A stretch of 64,000 nucleotides of DNA from JBBPYC01 sp965218765 (GCA_965218765.1 CBDCLU010000006.1:423295-487294); one strand, 5' to 3'; shown: positions 46,497-55,616, numbered from the stretch's first letter. Made by a program: numbers and translations. The notes: a model not told the origin generated them from the letters alone.

Positions 46497-47876
46497 TCAG
46501 ACTGGCGCGTGGGCTGCGAACCGCGCGGCCATATCTGTGGCACCCGCCGCGTCCGCATGCAGCGTGCCGCGCAACGTGAAATGCATCGCCTGCGTGATTG
46601 CGACCGGCACGATGCGGCCGACCAGATCAGGGCCACCGGTAGCACCCGCTGCCGCCTCGAAGTTCACCACGCGGTTGCATTCGGTGCGGCCCATCCACTC
46701 GTTTGCGTCCTTTTTCGAGCGGCCTTCCACCAGCACCTGCTGCACGGTGCCGACGCGCGCGGCGCTGACGCGCGCCATGTTCGCTTCGATCGCGGCCTGC
46801 AGCCGCTGCAGCCGTGCGCGCTTGACGTCTTGCGGCGTCTCGTCGGGCAGGCTCGCGGCGGGCGTGCCGGGGCGGGGGCTGTAAACGAATGAAAACGAGT
46901 TGTCGAAGCCGACCTCGTCGATCAGCTGCATGGTGCGCTCGAAGTCGGCCTCGGTCTCGCCCGGAAAGCCGACGATGAAATCGCTGCCGATCGATAACCC
47001 CGGCCGCGCCGCGCGCAGCTTCCTGACCGTGCTCTTGAATTCCATCGCGGTGTAGCCGCGCTTCATCGCCATCAGGATGCGGTCGCTGCCATGCTGCACG
47101 GGCAGGTGCAGGTGGCCGGCCAGTTTGCCGATGCGCGCATGCGCGTCGATGAGCCGCGGCGTGAACTCGTTCGGGTGGCTGGTGGTGTAGCGCAGCCGGT
47201 CGATGCCGGGGATGTCGGCCACGTAGTCGAGCAGCAGCGCGAAGTCGTCGCCGTCCGCGCCGCGCCAGGCGTTCACGTTCTGGCCGAGCAATGTGACTTC
47301 CCTGACCCCCTGACCAGCGAGTTCCGCGACTTCCGTCAGCACGTCGGCGAGCGGCCGGCTGAATTCCTCGCCGCGCGTATAGGGCACCACGCAATAGCTG
47401 CAGTATTTGGAGCAGCCTTCCATGATCGAGACGAACGCGGAAGCGCCTTCCTTTCTGGCCGGCGGCAGATGGTCGAACTTCTCGATTTCGGGAAAACTGA
47501 TGTCCACCTGCGCGCGGCCCTCGCTTGCGCGCCGCGCGAGCAGGTCGGGCAGCCGATGCAAGGTCTGAGGGCCGAACACGACGTCGACGAACGGCGCGCG
47601 CTCGATGATCGCCGCGCCTTCCTGCGAAGCGACGCAGCCGCCCACGCCGATCAGCGCGCCGCGCGCTTTCAGGTGCTTCACGCGGCCCAGGTCGGAGAAC
47701 ACTTTCTCCTGCGCCTTCTCGCGCACCGAGCAGGTGTTGAACAGGATCAGGTCGGCCTGCTCGACGTCGGCGGTCGCTTCATAGCCCTGCGCGGCACCGA
47801 GCACGTCGGCCATCTTGTCCGAGTCGTACTCGTTCATCTGGCAGCCGAAGGTTTTGATGAAGACTTTTTTGGACAT
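46497..47876 (-). CDS. miaB: tRNA-2-methylthio-N6-dimethylallyladenosine synthase MiaB
   Basis: Radical-SAM methylthiotransferase modifying A37 of tRNAs reading UNN codons. N-terminal UPF0004 domain starts KVFIKTFGCQMNEYDSDK, with further cluster Cys in FNTCSVREKAQEK and GVGGCVASQEG; the radical-SAM cluster motif is EGCSKYCSYCVVPYTRG; a C-terminal TRAM domain (last 65 residues) binds tRNA. ATG 47876 is taken as start because it directly precedes this conserved N-terminus, although the frame is open for more than 2 kb upstream. Product 459 residues. Confidence 0.97.
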   Translation of the reverse strand: MSKKVFIKTFGCQMNEYDSDKMADVLGAAQGYEATADVEQADLILFNTCSVREKAQEKVFSDLGRVKHLKARGALIGVGGCVASQEGAAIIERAPFVDVVFGPQTLHRLPDLLARRASEGRAQVDISFPEIEKFDHLPPARKEGASAFVSIMEGCSKYCSYCVVPYTRGEEFSRPLADVLTEVAELAGQGVREVTLLGQNVNAWRGADGDDFALLLDYVADIPGIDRLRYTTSHPNEFTPRLIDAHARIGKLAGHLHLPVQHGSDRILMAMKRGYTAMEFKSTVRKLRAARPGLSIGSDFIVGFPGETEADFERTMQLIDEVGFDNSFSFVYSPRPGTPAASLPDETPQDVKRARLQRLQAAIEANMARVSAARVGTVQQVLVEGRSKKDANEWMGRTECNRVVNFEAAAGATGGPDLVGRIVPVAITQAMHFTLRGTLHADAAGATDMAARFAAHAPV

Positions 47877-48032
47877 GGAAAGGCGAAAAGAAATGAGATC
47901 AGGCGCTGGAGGGCAGTCGCCTGCCGTGGTGGCCGCGCGTCGAAACGCCAATTTTCCTCGCTTTCGCATGCCTGAGCCGGGCAGCCCGCAGGTTCGGCCC
48001 CCGGCCAGCCCCGCCCTGGACATGCGCGCCGT

Positions 48033-48088
48033 CGCATAGCAGCTGTGCGCGCGTCGCCTTGCGCCCCTGGCTGCGACCTCCCTAGACT
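48033..48088 (+). promoter_or_regulatory. 17-bp palindrome (copy A) with a spaced -10 element
   Basis: CGCATAGCAGCTGTGCG at 48033-48049 is an inverted repeat of 7-bp arms around CAG, with one mismatch. The sequence CTAGACT at 48082-48088 (TAGACT as -10) begins exactly 49 bases after the first base of the box. No good -35 is present, suggesting an activator-dependent promoter with the box centred near -54. It precedes the crotonase-Bug unit starting at 48135. The same box and spacing occur at 58715-58660 (-) and 62625-62680. Confidence 0.6.
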
Positions 48089-48134
48089 GCGGCATGGCGT
48101 TCATGCGCAACGCCGCCAACGATTGGAGACTGCC

Positions 48135-48911
48135 TTGGACGACCTGACCCAACTCGGCTACGAACTGCGCGAGCACATCGTGGTCCTGACCCTCAACAGC
48201 CCACCCGTGAACGCGCTCACGCGCGTACTCAACGACGAACTCACGCTTGCGCTCGACCGGATCTCGGAGATGGACGAGGTGCGCGTGGTGGTCCTCACCG
48301 GCGCGGGCAAGGTGTTTTGCGCGGGCGCCGACCTCAAGGGCCGCGCGTCGGTGATCAAGGGCCCTGGCGACCTGCCTGCGCACTCGCGCCGCACGCGCGA
48401 ATGCTTCCATGCGATCCGCGAGTGCGCCAAGCCGGTGGTCTGCGCGATCAACGGCGCCGCGCTCGGCTCGGGCGTCGCGATGGCGGCGTCGAGCGACATC
48501 CTGCTCGCGTCGGAGAAAGCCTCGCTCGGGCTGCCCGAGGTCGATGTCGGTCTGCTCGGCGGCTGCCGGCATGCGATGCGGCTGTTCAGCCATTCGCGCC
48601 TGCGCCGCATGATGCTGACCGGCATGCGCGTGCCCGGCGCCGAGCTGTACCGTCTCGGCATCGTCGAAGCCTGCACCACGCCCGAGGAACTGATGCCGGC
48701 GGCGCTCGAGATCGCCGCCACGATCGCCTCGAAAAGCCCGGTCTCGACCCGCATGGGCAAGCACACGCTCAACGTGATCGAAAACATGAGCCTGCGCGAC
48801 GGCTACCGCTACGAGCAGGACATGACCGCGCAGATCGCGAAGACCGAAGACGCGAAGGAAGCGCAGCGCGCGTTCGCCGAGAAGCGCGCGCCGGTGTTCG
48901 TGGGGCGCTGA
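48135..48911 (+). CDS. enoyl-CoA hydratase/isomerase (crotonase) family protein
   Basis: Crotonase fold, acting on a CoA thioester: GKVFCAGADLKGR holds the oxyanion-hole region, and SEKASLGLPEVDVGLLGG the second oxyanion region and the Glu corresponding to Glu164 of rat hydratase. The other hydratase Glu (144, in GGGCELA) is replaced: the segment reads ALGSGVAMAAS. An isomerase, or another crotonase activity needing one acid residue, is thus as likely as a hydratase. The start is taken as TTG 48135, with GGAG eight bases before; the frame is open to 48045 but without homology. Product 258 residues. Confidence 0.85.
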   Translation: MDDLTQLGYELREHIVVLTLNSPPVNALTRVLNDELTLALDRISEMDEVRVVVLTGAGKVFCAGADLKGRASVIKGPGDLPAHSRRTRECFHAIRECAKPVVCAINGAALGSGVAMAASSDILLASEKASLGLPEVDVGLLGGCRHAMRLFSHSRLRRMMLTGMRVPGAELYRLGIVEACTTPEELMPAALEIAATIASKSPVSTRMGKHTLNVIENMSLRDGYRYEQDMTAQIAKTEDAKEAQRAFAEKRAPVFVGR

Positions 48912-48914
48912 GCG

Positions 48915-49952
48915 ATGGACACTCCACGGCGCAAAGCGCGTTCCACGGTCAGCGACAGCGCAGCGTCCACCCGTCGCCTGTGGGTGCGGGCCGGCGTGTC
49001 GCTGCTGAGCCTGTTTGCCGCGACGCTGGGCCTGCCCGCGCACGCGGCCGACTACCCCGAGCGGCCGATTCGGCTGGTCGTGCCGTTTCCGGCCGGCGGC
49101 GCGACCGACCTGATGGCGCGCACATTGGGCGACAAGCTGTCGCAGCGGCTGGGCCAGCCGATCGTGATCGACAACCGGGCCGGCGCCGGCGGTGGCGTCG
49201 GGGCCGAAGCGGTCGCGCGCGCGGCGCCCGATGGCTATACGCTGCTGTTCGCGACGATGGGGTCGCTGACCATCAACCCGGCGCTGTACAAGAAGCTGCG
49301 CTACGACCCGCTGAAGGATTTCGAGCCGGTCGCGCTGACGCACAGCACGTCGAACCTGCTCGTCGTGAACCCGGCGGTGCCCGCCCGTTCGGTGGCCGAA
49401 CTGATCGCGCTCGCGCGCCGGAAGCCGGGCGAACTCACGTTCGCGTCCGCCGGCAACGGCACCACCAGCCACCTGTCGGGCGAGCTTTTCAAGAGCCTGG
49501 CCAAGGTCGATCTGACACACGTTCCGTACAAGGGCAGCGCCCCGGCGATGACCGATTTTCTCGCCGGTCGCACCCAGATGATGTTCGACACCGCGTCCAA
49601 CTTCGTCGACTACGTGAAGGCGGGGCGCCTGCGCGCGCTGGGCCTGACGGGCCGCCAACGCTCGCCGGCGATGCCGGACGTGCCGACAATTTCCGAGACG
49701 CCCGGGATGGGCGACTACGAGCTGTCGCTGTGGCTCGGCGTGCTGGCGCCGGCCGGCACGCCGAAAGCGATCGTCGAGCGGCTGCACCGCGACATCGGTG
49801 CAACGATGTCGGAGCCGGAAATGGTGCGGCAGATGGCGGCTGCGGGCATCGAAGTGCGGCTGGGTTCGACGCAGGCGTTTGCCGCGTTGATCCGCACGGA
49901 TATGGCGAAGTGGGCGGAGGTGGTCAAGCAGGCGGGGATCCAGATCGACTGA
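48915..49952 (+). CDS. Bug-family periplasmic solute-binding protein (1 of 3)
   Basis: TctC/Bug receptor binding a carboxylate or similar anion. A long N-terminus (about 22 polar residues) precedes a signal peptide ending AHAADYPERP. Conserved Bug blocks: IRLVVPFPAGGATDLMAR, GQPIVIDNRAGAGGGVGAEAVARA, LTFASAGNGTTSHLSGE, THVPYKGSAPAMTDFLAG. It starts 3 bases after the crotonase stop, so the two are one unit. No TctA/TctB transporter gene is in the window, common for this family. The ligand is unknown. Length 345. Confidence 0.92.
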   Translation: MDTPRRKARSTVSDSAASTRRLWVRAGVSLLSLFAATLGLPAHAADYPERPIRLVVPFPAGGATDLMARTLGDKLSQRLGQPIVIDNRAGAGGGVGAEAVARAAPDGYTLLFATMGSLTINPALYKKLRYDPLKDFEPVALTHSTSNLLVVNPAVPARSVAELIALARRKPGELTFASAGNGTTSHLSGELFKSLAKVDLTHVPYKGSAPAMTDFLAGRTQMMFDTASNFVDYVKAGRLRALGLTGRQRSPAMPDVPTISETPGMGDYELSLWLGVLAPAGTPKAIVERLHRDIGATMSEPEMVRQMAAAGIEVRLGSTQAFAALIRTDMAKWAEVVKQAGIQID

Positions 49953-50248
49953 GCTTGCGGTTGTTGCCGTGTCGCGTGAAAAGTTTTCGTGCGACTGCTG
50001 ACGGCCACACCACCTCAGCCAAAGAGGTCTGCTCTTCTGGTCGCAAACAGTCATTGTGCTGGCCCTTGAAGCCACCTGCGGCATCGTGACATCGACGGCG
50101 AATGAGACCAAGCCGACACGGGCGCCACTGCGCTCGGCGGCACCTGTTTCAGTGTTTGGTGGCACGATTCCGTTGCCAGTTGGACCCGATGACACGATGA
50201 ACAGACGCGCAATGCCGCCTCGACGGCTTTGCGAAAAGGAGCCGCTCC

Positions 50249-50785
50249 ATGACGCACGATGATTACCTCAGCACACAGGCGTTGGTTGGGAACGCCTTGG
50301 CCAGAATGGCCGCCTGCTGCGTGGTCGCGGCAATGTTGACCTCCTGTGATCAGGGCGGGGGCGCTCAGACCGATCCTCAAAAACTGGCAGCGGCGCTCAG
50401 AGGCGAAGACAAGGGCGCCGCCGACCAGAACCCGCAGTGCAAGCTGTTCACGCCTGCCGAGCTCTCGAAATTCGTCGGTATGCCGCTCGCTGCCGGACAC
50501 GTTGCGGCCATGGGATCCGGGTGCCAATGGCTGGCCAACTCCGGAGACGGCAGTGCGCTGATCCAGGTCGTCCCCGCCAGCTACCACGAACCGCACAGCG
50601 GGGCTGCGGGGTTCAAGAACCTGCCCGACATCGGAACCCGAGGTTTTGTCGAAAACGACCTGGGGTGGAATGCCGGCACGATCATTGGCTCCGAGTCGGT
50701 CGTGGTATCGGTGACGGGACCAGCGGCAAATGCGGCAACCGCCATCGCGCTGTTGAAGGAAACGATCGCTCGCAAAGCCAAATGA
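50249..50785 (+). CDS. putative lipoprotein, function unknown
   Basis: The 178-residue product has an N-terminal hydrophobic segment with a lipobox-like AAMLTSC (Cys 33), so it is probably an envelope lipoprotein with an unusually long N-region of about 15 residues. The mature part has two further Cys (CKLF and GCQW), possibly a disulfide, and a mixed alpha-beta character (ALIQVVPASY, GAGTIIGSE-like strands). A clear Shine-Dalgarno (AAAAGGAG, 50234-50241) supports the ATG at 50249. It resembles small DUF3558-like lipoproteins only loosely. Single gene. Confidence 0.7.
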   Translation: MTHDDYLSTQALVGNALARMAACCVVAAMLTSCDQGGGAQTDPQKLAAALRGEDKGAADQNPQCKLFTPAELSKFVGMPLAAGHVAAMGSGCQWLANSGDGSALIQVVPASYHEPHSGAAGFKNLPDIGTRGFVENDLGWNAGTIIGSESVVVSVTGPAANAATAIALLKETIARKAK

Positions 50786-50987
50786 GGGCCGAACGCCGAC
50801 AGTGCCGCTTTGCAGGATGCATGGAAGCTAGCCAGCCGAGGTTGGAAGGGTGGGGTCCACCGGGATCCGGCAGTCATGACCATCGGCTTTCGGAAAGGCT
50901 ATTCTTTGGGCTGCCTCGGGGGTGCTGGATGCGTCGTTCGCGTGACTGGCGAACCGACAAGACTGTCCGATCGAAAGGAGACAGAAA

Positions 50988-51629
50988 TTGACCAAGGTCC
51001 GTGTCGCAGGTTTCAGCGTCTCGCTTGACGGATACGCTGCAGGGACCGAGCAGAGCCTCGCGAATCCGTTGGGCAAGAGCGGGCCCGAGCTGTTCCAGTG
51101 GTTCTTTCCGACCCGCACCTTCCGCGCCATGGTCGCACAGGACGGTGGCACGACGGGCGTCGACGATCAGTATGCACAGCGCTCGATGGCCGGATTCGGC
51201 GCGTTCATCCTCGGCCGCAACATGTTCGGACCGCTGCGGGGCGCCTGGCCCGACGAAGCGTGGCAAGGCTGGTGGGGCGACAACCCACCGTACCACGCGC
51301 CGACTTACATCCTCACCCACCATGCGCGACCGTCGATCGAGCTCGAGGGCGGCACCATCTTCCACTTCGTGACCGATGGCATCGAATCGGCGCTCAGACA
51401 GGCGCGCGCTGCCGCCGGCGATCAGGACGTGAAGATCGGTGGCGGCGTGGACACGGTGCGACAGTATCTGCGGGCCGGGCTGATCGACGACATGCACCTG
51501 GCCCTTGCGCCGGTCGTGCTGGGCCAGGGGGAAGCGCTGTTCGCCGGCCTCGACCTGCGAGCGTTGGGCTTTCGCGTCGTCGAGCATGCCGCGACGGACG
51601 CGGCGACGCATCTGGTTCTTGCGCGCTAG
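50988..51629 (+). CDS. dihydrofolate reductase-like / RibD C-terminal domain protein
   Basis: The 213-residue protein has a RibD-C/DHFR-like fold: SVSLDGYAAG at the N-terminus, FGAFILGRNMFGP, PTYILTHHARPSIE, VKIGGGVDTVRQYLRAGLIDDMHLALAPVVLGQGEALF. It is probably an NADPH-dependent reductase; stand-alone members have no defined substrate. The start is TTG 50988 preceded by AAAGGAG at 50974-50980, the only start with a good ribosome site. No obvious link to neighbours, which lie 184-202 bases away. Confidence 0.85.
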   Translation: MTKVRVAGFSVSLDGYAAGTEQSLANPLGKSGPELFQWFFPTRTFRAMVAQDGGTTGVDDQYAQRSMAGFGAFILGRNMFGPLRGAWPDEAWQGWWGDNPPYHAPTYILTHHARPSIELEGGTIFHFVTDGIESALRQARAAAGDQDVKIGGGVDTVRQYLRAGLIDDMHLALAPVVLGQGEALFAGLDLRALGFRVVEHAATDAATHLVLAR

Positions 51630-51813
51630 AAGCCATCCGGCCTACCTGGGCAACCGCAGACGGCCACCTGCCGACATGGGTGAGTGTCAGCAAAGCGGCG
51701 GCCCCTGCGCAGCACGACCCAGATGGACAACTGCGCAGCTTTTCTGAAGTGTGCGCACAGCAGCCGCGTGATTGGAGCAAGCGGCTCACGTTGCAAGGAG
51801 CAGTGCAGGCCGC

Positions 51814-52554
51814 TCAGCCGGCCTGCCTCAGCCGACGGTCGAACAGGCTGAACAGCCGGACCCAGTGCCGTTCGGCCGAGGGCTTGTCGTAGATGCCGGC
51901 GCGCAGCGGAAACGCGAAACCGTGCTGCGCGCCGGGGTACCACTCGACGCGGTGCGGCACGCCGCCCGCCCGAAGGCCGGCTTCCAGCTGCGCCACCTGG
52001 GCAGGCGATGCCCACTTGTCGATCTCGGCGCACGCGAAATAGCTCTCGCAGCGCAGTTGTTCGGCCACGCGGTGCGGCGAATCCGACTGCTCGGTGGCCA
52101 TGTTGGCGCCGTAGATCGAGGCGATGCAGCGCACCCGGTCCGGGAAGGCGGCGGCGGCCCAGATCACGAGTGGCCCGCTCATGCAGTAGCCCACCGCGCC
52201 CACGCGGGTGGCATCGGCCTGCGGCAACCGGTCCACATAGGCCAACATGGCGGCGGTGTCGACCTCGGCGGTGTGGCGGTCGAGCGTGGCCATGAAGCCG
52301 AACATCTCGGCCATCGCAGCGTCGGTGCGCTCCCTGAGCCAGAAATCGCGGGTGACGCGGTAGTAGAGGTTCGGAAGCACCACGCAGTAGCCCACCGTGG
52401 CCAGGCGGCGGGCCATGTCGTGCAGTTCCTCGCGTTTGCCGGGTGCGTCCATGTAGAACAGCACGACCGGGAACGGCCCGCCCTCGTCGGGGTACACGAC
52501 GAAGGTGTTCATCGCGCCGTCGGCGGTGGGCAGGTCGAGGTGGTGTTCGATCAA
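51814..52554 (-). CDS. dienelactone hydrolase-family protein
   Basis: Alpha/beta hydrolase of the carboxymethylenebutenolidase type. The Cys nucleophile elbow is VGAVGYCMSG; Asp in CAEIDKWASP and His in GAQHGFAF complete the Cys-Asp-His triad. The N-terminus is LIEHHLDLPTADGAMNTFVV. I place the start at TTG 52554, nine bases after AAGGAG; an ATG at 52561 is out of frame and the longer open frame has no homology. Product 246 residues. It lies 40 bases downstream of the dehydrogenase on the same strand; both may act in one pathway, for example on lactones from aromatic degradation. Confidence 0.86.
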   Translation of the reverse strand: MIEHHLDLPTADGAMNTFVVYPDEGGPFPVVLFYMDAPGKREELHDMARRLATVGYCVVLPNLYYRVTRDFWLRERTDAAMAEMFGFMATLDRHTAEVDTAAMLAYVDRLPQADATRVGAVGYCMSGPLVIWAAAAFPDRVRCIASIYGANMATEQSDSPHRVAEQLRCESYFACAEIDKWASPAQVAQLEAGLRAGGVPHRVEWYPGAQHGFAFPLRAGIYDKPSAERHWVRLFSLFDRRLRQAG

Positions 52555-52594
52555 GGGGCATCTCCTTGTGGGTCGGTCGAAGTGGCTGGAACGC

Positions 52595-53446
52595 TCAGAC
52601 CGGCATGCGGGCGGCAGCGGCCGAATCCAGCGCGCCTTCGCCGCGGGCGATCGCGGCGTCGAACATTGCCGCGACACCGGGCATCACGAACAGGTCCACG
52701 CCGTGGCGCTTCGCCTCTTCGATCATCAGCCGCACGTCCTTGCGCGCCATCGCGACTTCGAACGACGGCGCGCTGAAGTCCCCCGCCTCGATGCGCGCCG
52801 CGCGGGCCGGCAGCAACTGGCCGGGGTTGAAATGCTTGAACAGCGAGAACGCGTCGCTGGTGGAGATGCCGACCGCATGCGCGAGCCGGTTCACATCGCC
52901 CAGCACCCCAATGATGCCGATCAGCGTCAGGTTGCCGAACAGCTTGAAAGCGGCAGCGCGCTCCGGCGCCGGGCCGAGGTAGAGCACGCTGCCCGTCATG
53001 GTCTTGAGCGCTGGCAGCAGCGTTTCGTGCCGTGCCGGGTCGCCCGAGACCAGCATCAGCCCGGTACCCTCCAGCGTGTTGGCCGGGCCCATGAACACGG
53101 GCGCATGCACGAACACCCGTCCGCGGCCTTGCCAGCGCGCCGCGCGTTCGGCGGTGGGCGTGACCGCGGTGGTGGTGTGATCCACGATCCAGCATCCGGC
53201 CGGGATGGTGCCGGCCAGCGGCTCCAGCACCGCGTCGACCGAGGCATCGTCGGCCAGCGACAGGTGGATGCGCTCGGCGCCGGCCAGCGCGTCCGACGCG
53301 CTGGCGAACGCGCGGGCGCCGTGGGCTTCCAGCGCCTGCGCCCTGGCCGGGCTGCGATTCCAGACCTGCACCTCATGGCCGTTGGCGACGAGCCGGCGAA
53401 CGAAGCCGGAGCCCATCAGGCCAGCGCCGAAAAAAGCGATCTTCAT
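52595..53446 (-). CDS. NAD(P)-dependent beta-hydroxyacid dehydrogenase family oxidoreductase
   Basis: 3-hydroxyisobutyrate dehydrogenase-like protein. Rossmann motif GAGLMGSGFVRRL at the N-terminus, the substrate-loop IVDHTTTAVTPTAERAAR and VFVHAPVFMGPANTLEGTG, and the catalytic Lys in AAAFKLFGNLTLIG. The C-terminal helical domain ends with MIEEAKRHGVDLFVMPGV. ATG 53446 precedes the Rossmann motif directly. Length 283, normal. The substrate is not known; the cofactor-site Arg in VWNRSPARA after the second strand favours NADP. First gene of a two-gene unit with the hydrolase. Confidence 0.88.
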   Translation of the reverse strand: MKIAFFGAGLMGSGFVRRLVANGHEVQVWNRSPARAQALEAHGARAFASASDALAGAERIHLSLADDASVDAVLEPLAGTIPAGCWIVDHTTTAVTPTAERAARWQGRGRVFVHAPVFMGPANTLEGTGLMLVSGDPARHETLLPALKTMTGSVLYLGPAPERAAAFKLFGNLTLIGIIGVLGDVNRLAHAVGISTSDAFSLFKHFNPGQLLPARAARIEAGDFSAPSFEVAMARKDVRLMIEEAKRHGVDLFVMPGVAAMFDAAIARGEGALDSAAAARMPV

Positions 53447-54036
53447 GGTGATTCCTTCGAGGCGGAGGAGACGATGATCATCATGGCACAGCAAGGGGCG
53501 CGCCATCGGGGACAACCTGTGATGTCACGCCTGCGTCGGCTCGCGCTGGTTGAACGCCGCTGTTCCAAGAAGAGTGCCGGGACACTGGCTGGTGTCGGCG
53601 TCGCTTGCAAGTTGGAACTGCAAGATGCGGGCGCTTGCGGATTGCAGTCGCTCAAGTGGCGCGGCACTTCGGCGAAATGCAGCTCGGGGGCGCGTCCAGG
53701 GCCTGCCGGTTCCGGCCAACAACGGGTACCCGTGACCGTCGGCTCCTGGGCTTTCTGTTGGGTATGACCAGCCACTTCTGAGCCGATTTTCTCGCCTAAG
53801 CCAGGATCGATGGCGGCGGGAGAGGCTGGTCTTGGGCGCTAGTGCCTGTGACGATCCGAGGCAAGCGATGACCTGGTGGCGAACCAGGACAGGGGAAAGC
53901 AGCCTGCAATGAATGCGCTGCCAACACTTTCACCACCGAGCGTGCACTTCTGCGATCGTTTCGCCCGCCGCCCGGTTGTCCTTTTGACCACCAGCCGTTG
54001 CAAGGCTGCGCGCAAAGTCTGGCGTCCTGCGCCTGG
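53447..54036. other. 590-base stretch without a recognisable gene
   Basis: Between the dehydrogenase start and the end of the DoxX-like gene there is no reading frame with protein-like conservation; the longest (53443-53775, -) is Arg/Ser/Pro rich and has no ribosome site. A GATGATCATC palindromic stretch near 53473-53482 lies in the dehydrogenase 5' region and could be regulatory. In comparable islands a regulator gene often stands here; none is visible. Confidence 0.5.
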
Positions 54037-54486
54037 CTAGATCAGCCGCCCGTTCGAGCTCTGTGGAGAGCGGCCCAGGATCGCTTCGCGCAGACGGCCG
54101 TCCCGCAGCACGAGGCCTGCCCATGCCAACGTAGCGACACCGACGCAGACGATGGCTGGCCCCACCACGTCCTCGCCCATCCGGACATGCGCGCAAATGG
54201 CACCTCCCAGGTAGCCGGTGGCGATGATGGCGCCGACCACCGAAGTGCGCGGCACTGCATAAAGCACCGTTGCAAGCATCAGCACGGCACCCAGCACATG
54301 CCACAAGCCGGATGTTGCAGGAAATCCGATGGTGGCCGCAGCGGCGAGTATCGGCGGGATCGCCAGCAAGGTCGATGCGGCGTCCACAAACAAGAACAGC
54401 GTGGCCACCGCGCTGAGCCCGATGCCAACGCGGCGAATTGAGGTTGCCCGGTTCGAAGAAGAGGGATCGATGGTGATGCTGGTCAT
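54037..54486 (-). CDS. DoxX-like small membrane protein
   Basis: The 149-residue product has four hydrophobic segments (from about residue 17) and the sequence VGAIIATGYLGGAICAHVRMGE typical of the DoxX-like family, whose members are membrane proteins of mostly unknown role. The start is ATG 54486 (MTSITIDPSSSNRAT); the frame is open to 54579 without homology. It is isolated: 190 bases from the Rid gene upstream and a long empty stretch downstream. Confidence 0.78.
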   Translation of the reverse strand: MTSITIDPSSSNRATSIRRVGIGLSAVATLFLFVDAASTLLAIPPILAAAATIGFPATSGLWHVLGAVLMLATVLYAVPRTSVVGAIIATGYLGGAICAHVRMGEDVVGPAIVCVGVATLAWAGLVLRDGRLREAILGRSPQSSNGRLI

Positions 54487-54676
54487 GGCTGGTGTTCTCG
54501 AATTGAATGGCTGGGCTGCCGAAGCAGCAATCGGGGCCGCGACGTGCGACTGACGCCTCAACGCGACGACCGTCGGCATGAGTCGCTTCGTGCGGCTCGA
54601 ATTGAGAAGGTGGATGGAATTGCCGATCGATCAGGTCGCGCCGACGGTCGCGGTCCGAAAACGACGTGAGCACAGG

Positions 54677-55165
54677 TCATGGCGATTCATCCTTTTGGGT
54701 CACAGGAACCCATGCGCCGCGCTCGCGCGCCATCACTGCCGTCGCTTCGAGTTCGACATGAATGGCTGGGTGATGCAACCCGACGACGCGCAACAAGGTC
54801 GATGCAGGCCGACAGCCGCTGCGTTGCAGGCGGAGCTTGAAGCCGTCGAGCGCCTGGAAGAAGGCGGCCATGTCCGTGACGTAGTAGTTCAGCCTGACCA
54901 CGTCCGCCAGCGAGGCAGCGCCGCCGGCCAGCACCCGTTCGAGATTGTCGAGCGCTCGGTTCAGTTGCGCCGCCATGTCTGCGTCTTGCAGCGGTACGCC
55001 CTCATCATCCACTGCGGTCTGTCCGGCGCAGAACAACAAGCTGCCGCCTTCACGAACCGCGCGCCCTTGCACGAACCCGTAGGCGTCTTGCCAGGTCCAG
55101 GGGTTGACGACCGCATGGTCAGGAACGTCGGTTGGTGATGGCTGCGTGGTGGAAGCCGCGCTCAT
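54677..55165 (-). CDS. Rid-family (YjgF/YER057c/UK114) protein without the deaminase arginine
   Basis: The 162-residue product is a Rid fold: AYGFVQGRAVREGGSLLFCAGQTA, VRLNYYVTDMAAFFQAL and PASTLLRVVGLHHPAIHVELEATA. RidA proteins that deaminate imines have Arg in the segment PARS; here the residues are PAST, so this is likely one of the non-archetypal Rid groups often found in catabolic operons. The N-terminus carries an extra 15-20 residues. Its ATG overlaps the stop of the NTF2-like gene by 4 bases, so the two are co-transcribed. Confidence 0.85.
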   Translation of the reverse strand: MSAASTTQPSPTDVPDHAVVNPWTWQDAYGFVQGRAVREGGSLLFCAGQTAVDDEGVPLQDADMAAQLNRALDNLERVLAGGAASLADVVRLNYYVTDMAAFFQALDGFKLRLQRSGCRPASTLLRVVGLHHPAIHVELEATAVMARERGAWVPVTQKDESP

Positions 55166-55605
55166 GACGACGCTCCCCGAACCGGGGTGGAGGGCTGCAC
55201 CGCGGGCAGCCACATCTCGAAGACCTGTTCTCGCGCGATGCGCCCGTCGCGCATCTCGAAGTGGTGCACGAGCCGCAATTCCACAGCGCTGCCGATGGGC
55301 AATGGCGCATTCGTCATGCCCGCGCCAACCAGGCGCATGCGCACGATCATGTCGTCGACCACGCGCTCGGATGTTGCGAATCGATCCAGCGGTTGCAACT
55401 CGACATCCGTCATCGACGGCCACATGGCGAGGTAGTTGGCGCGGATCGCGTCCCGGCCTTCGAAGCGAAGGCGTCGACCGGGCACCTCCAGCACGGCGTC
55501 GTCGGTGTAGAGATGCATGATGGAATTCACATCCCTGGCCTCGCCCTGGATGTGCTGTTCGACGACCTCCAGGTTGCGGTCGATGGTGGCTTGATTCGCT
55601 GTCAC
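55162..55605 (-). CDS. NTF2-like (SnoaL-type) protein
   Basis: The 147-residue protein begins VTANQATIDRNLEVVEQHIQGEARD and has the cone-shaped NTF2-like features: MHLYTDDAVLEVPG, FEGRDAIRANYLAMWPSM, VRMRLVGAGMTN and VHHFEMRDGRI. Such proteins are small hydrolases, isomerases or binding proteins; no active-site residues can be assigned. The start is GTG 55605 with AAAGGAGC just upstream, better than the ATG at 55671. First gene of a two-gene unit with the Rid protein, divergent from a MarR regulator. Confidence 0.82.
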   Translation of the reverse strand: MTANQATIDRNLEVVEQHIQGEARDVNSIMHLYTDDAVLEVPGRRLRFEGRDAIRANYLAMWPSMTDVELQPLDRFATSERVVDDMIVRMRLVGAGMTNAPLPIGSAVELRLVHHFEMRDGRIAREQVFEMWLPAVQPSTPVRGASS

Positions 55606-55616
55606 GGGGAGCTCCT

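Noticed and set aside
46497..50195. A 1232-codon minus-strand reading frame running from miaB across the crotonase and Bug genes
   Set aside because: MiaB homology begins at ATG 47876; the upstream part is antisense to well-supported plus-strand genes.
53443..53775. A 110-codon minus-strand frame in the long gap
   Set aside because: Overlaps the dehydrogenase start, has no ribosome site and its composition is not protein-like.
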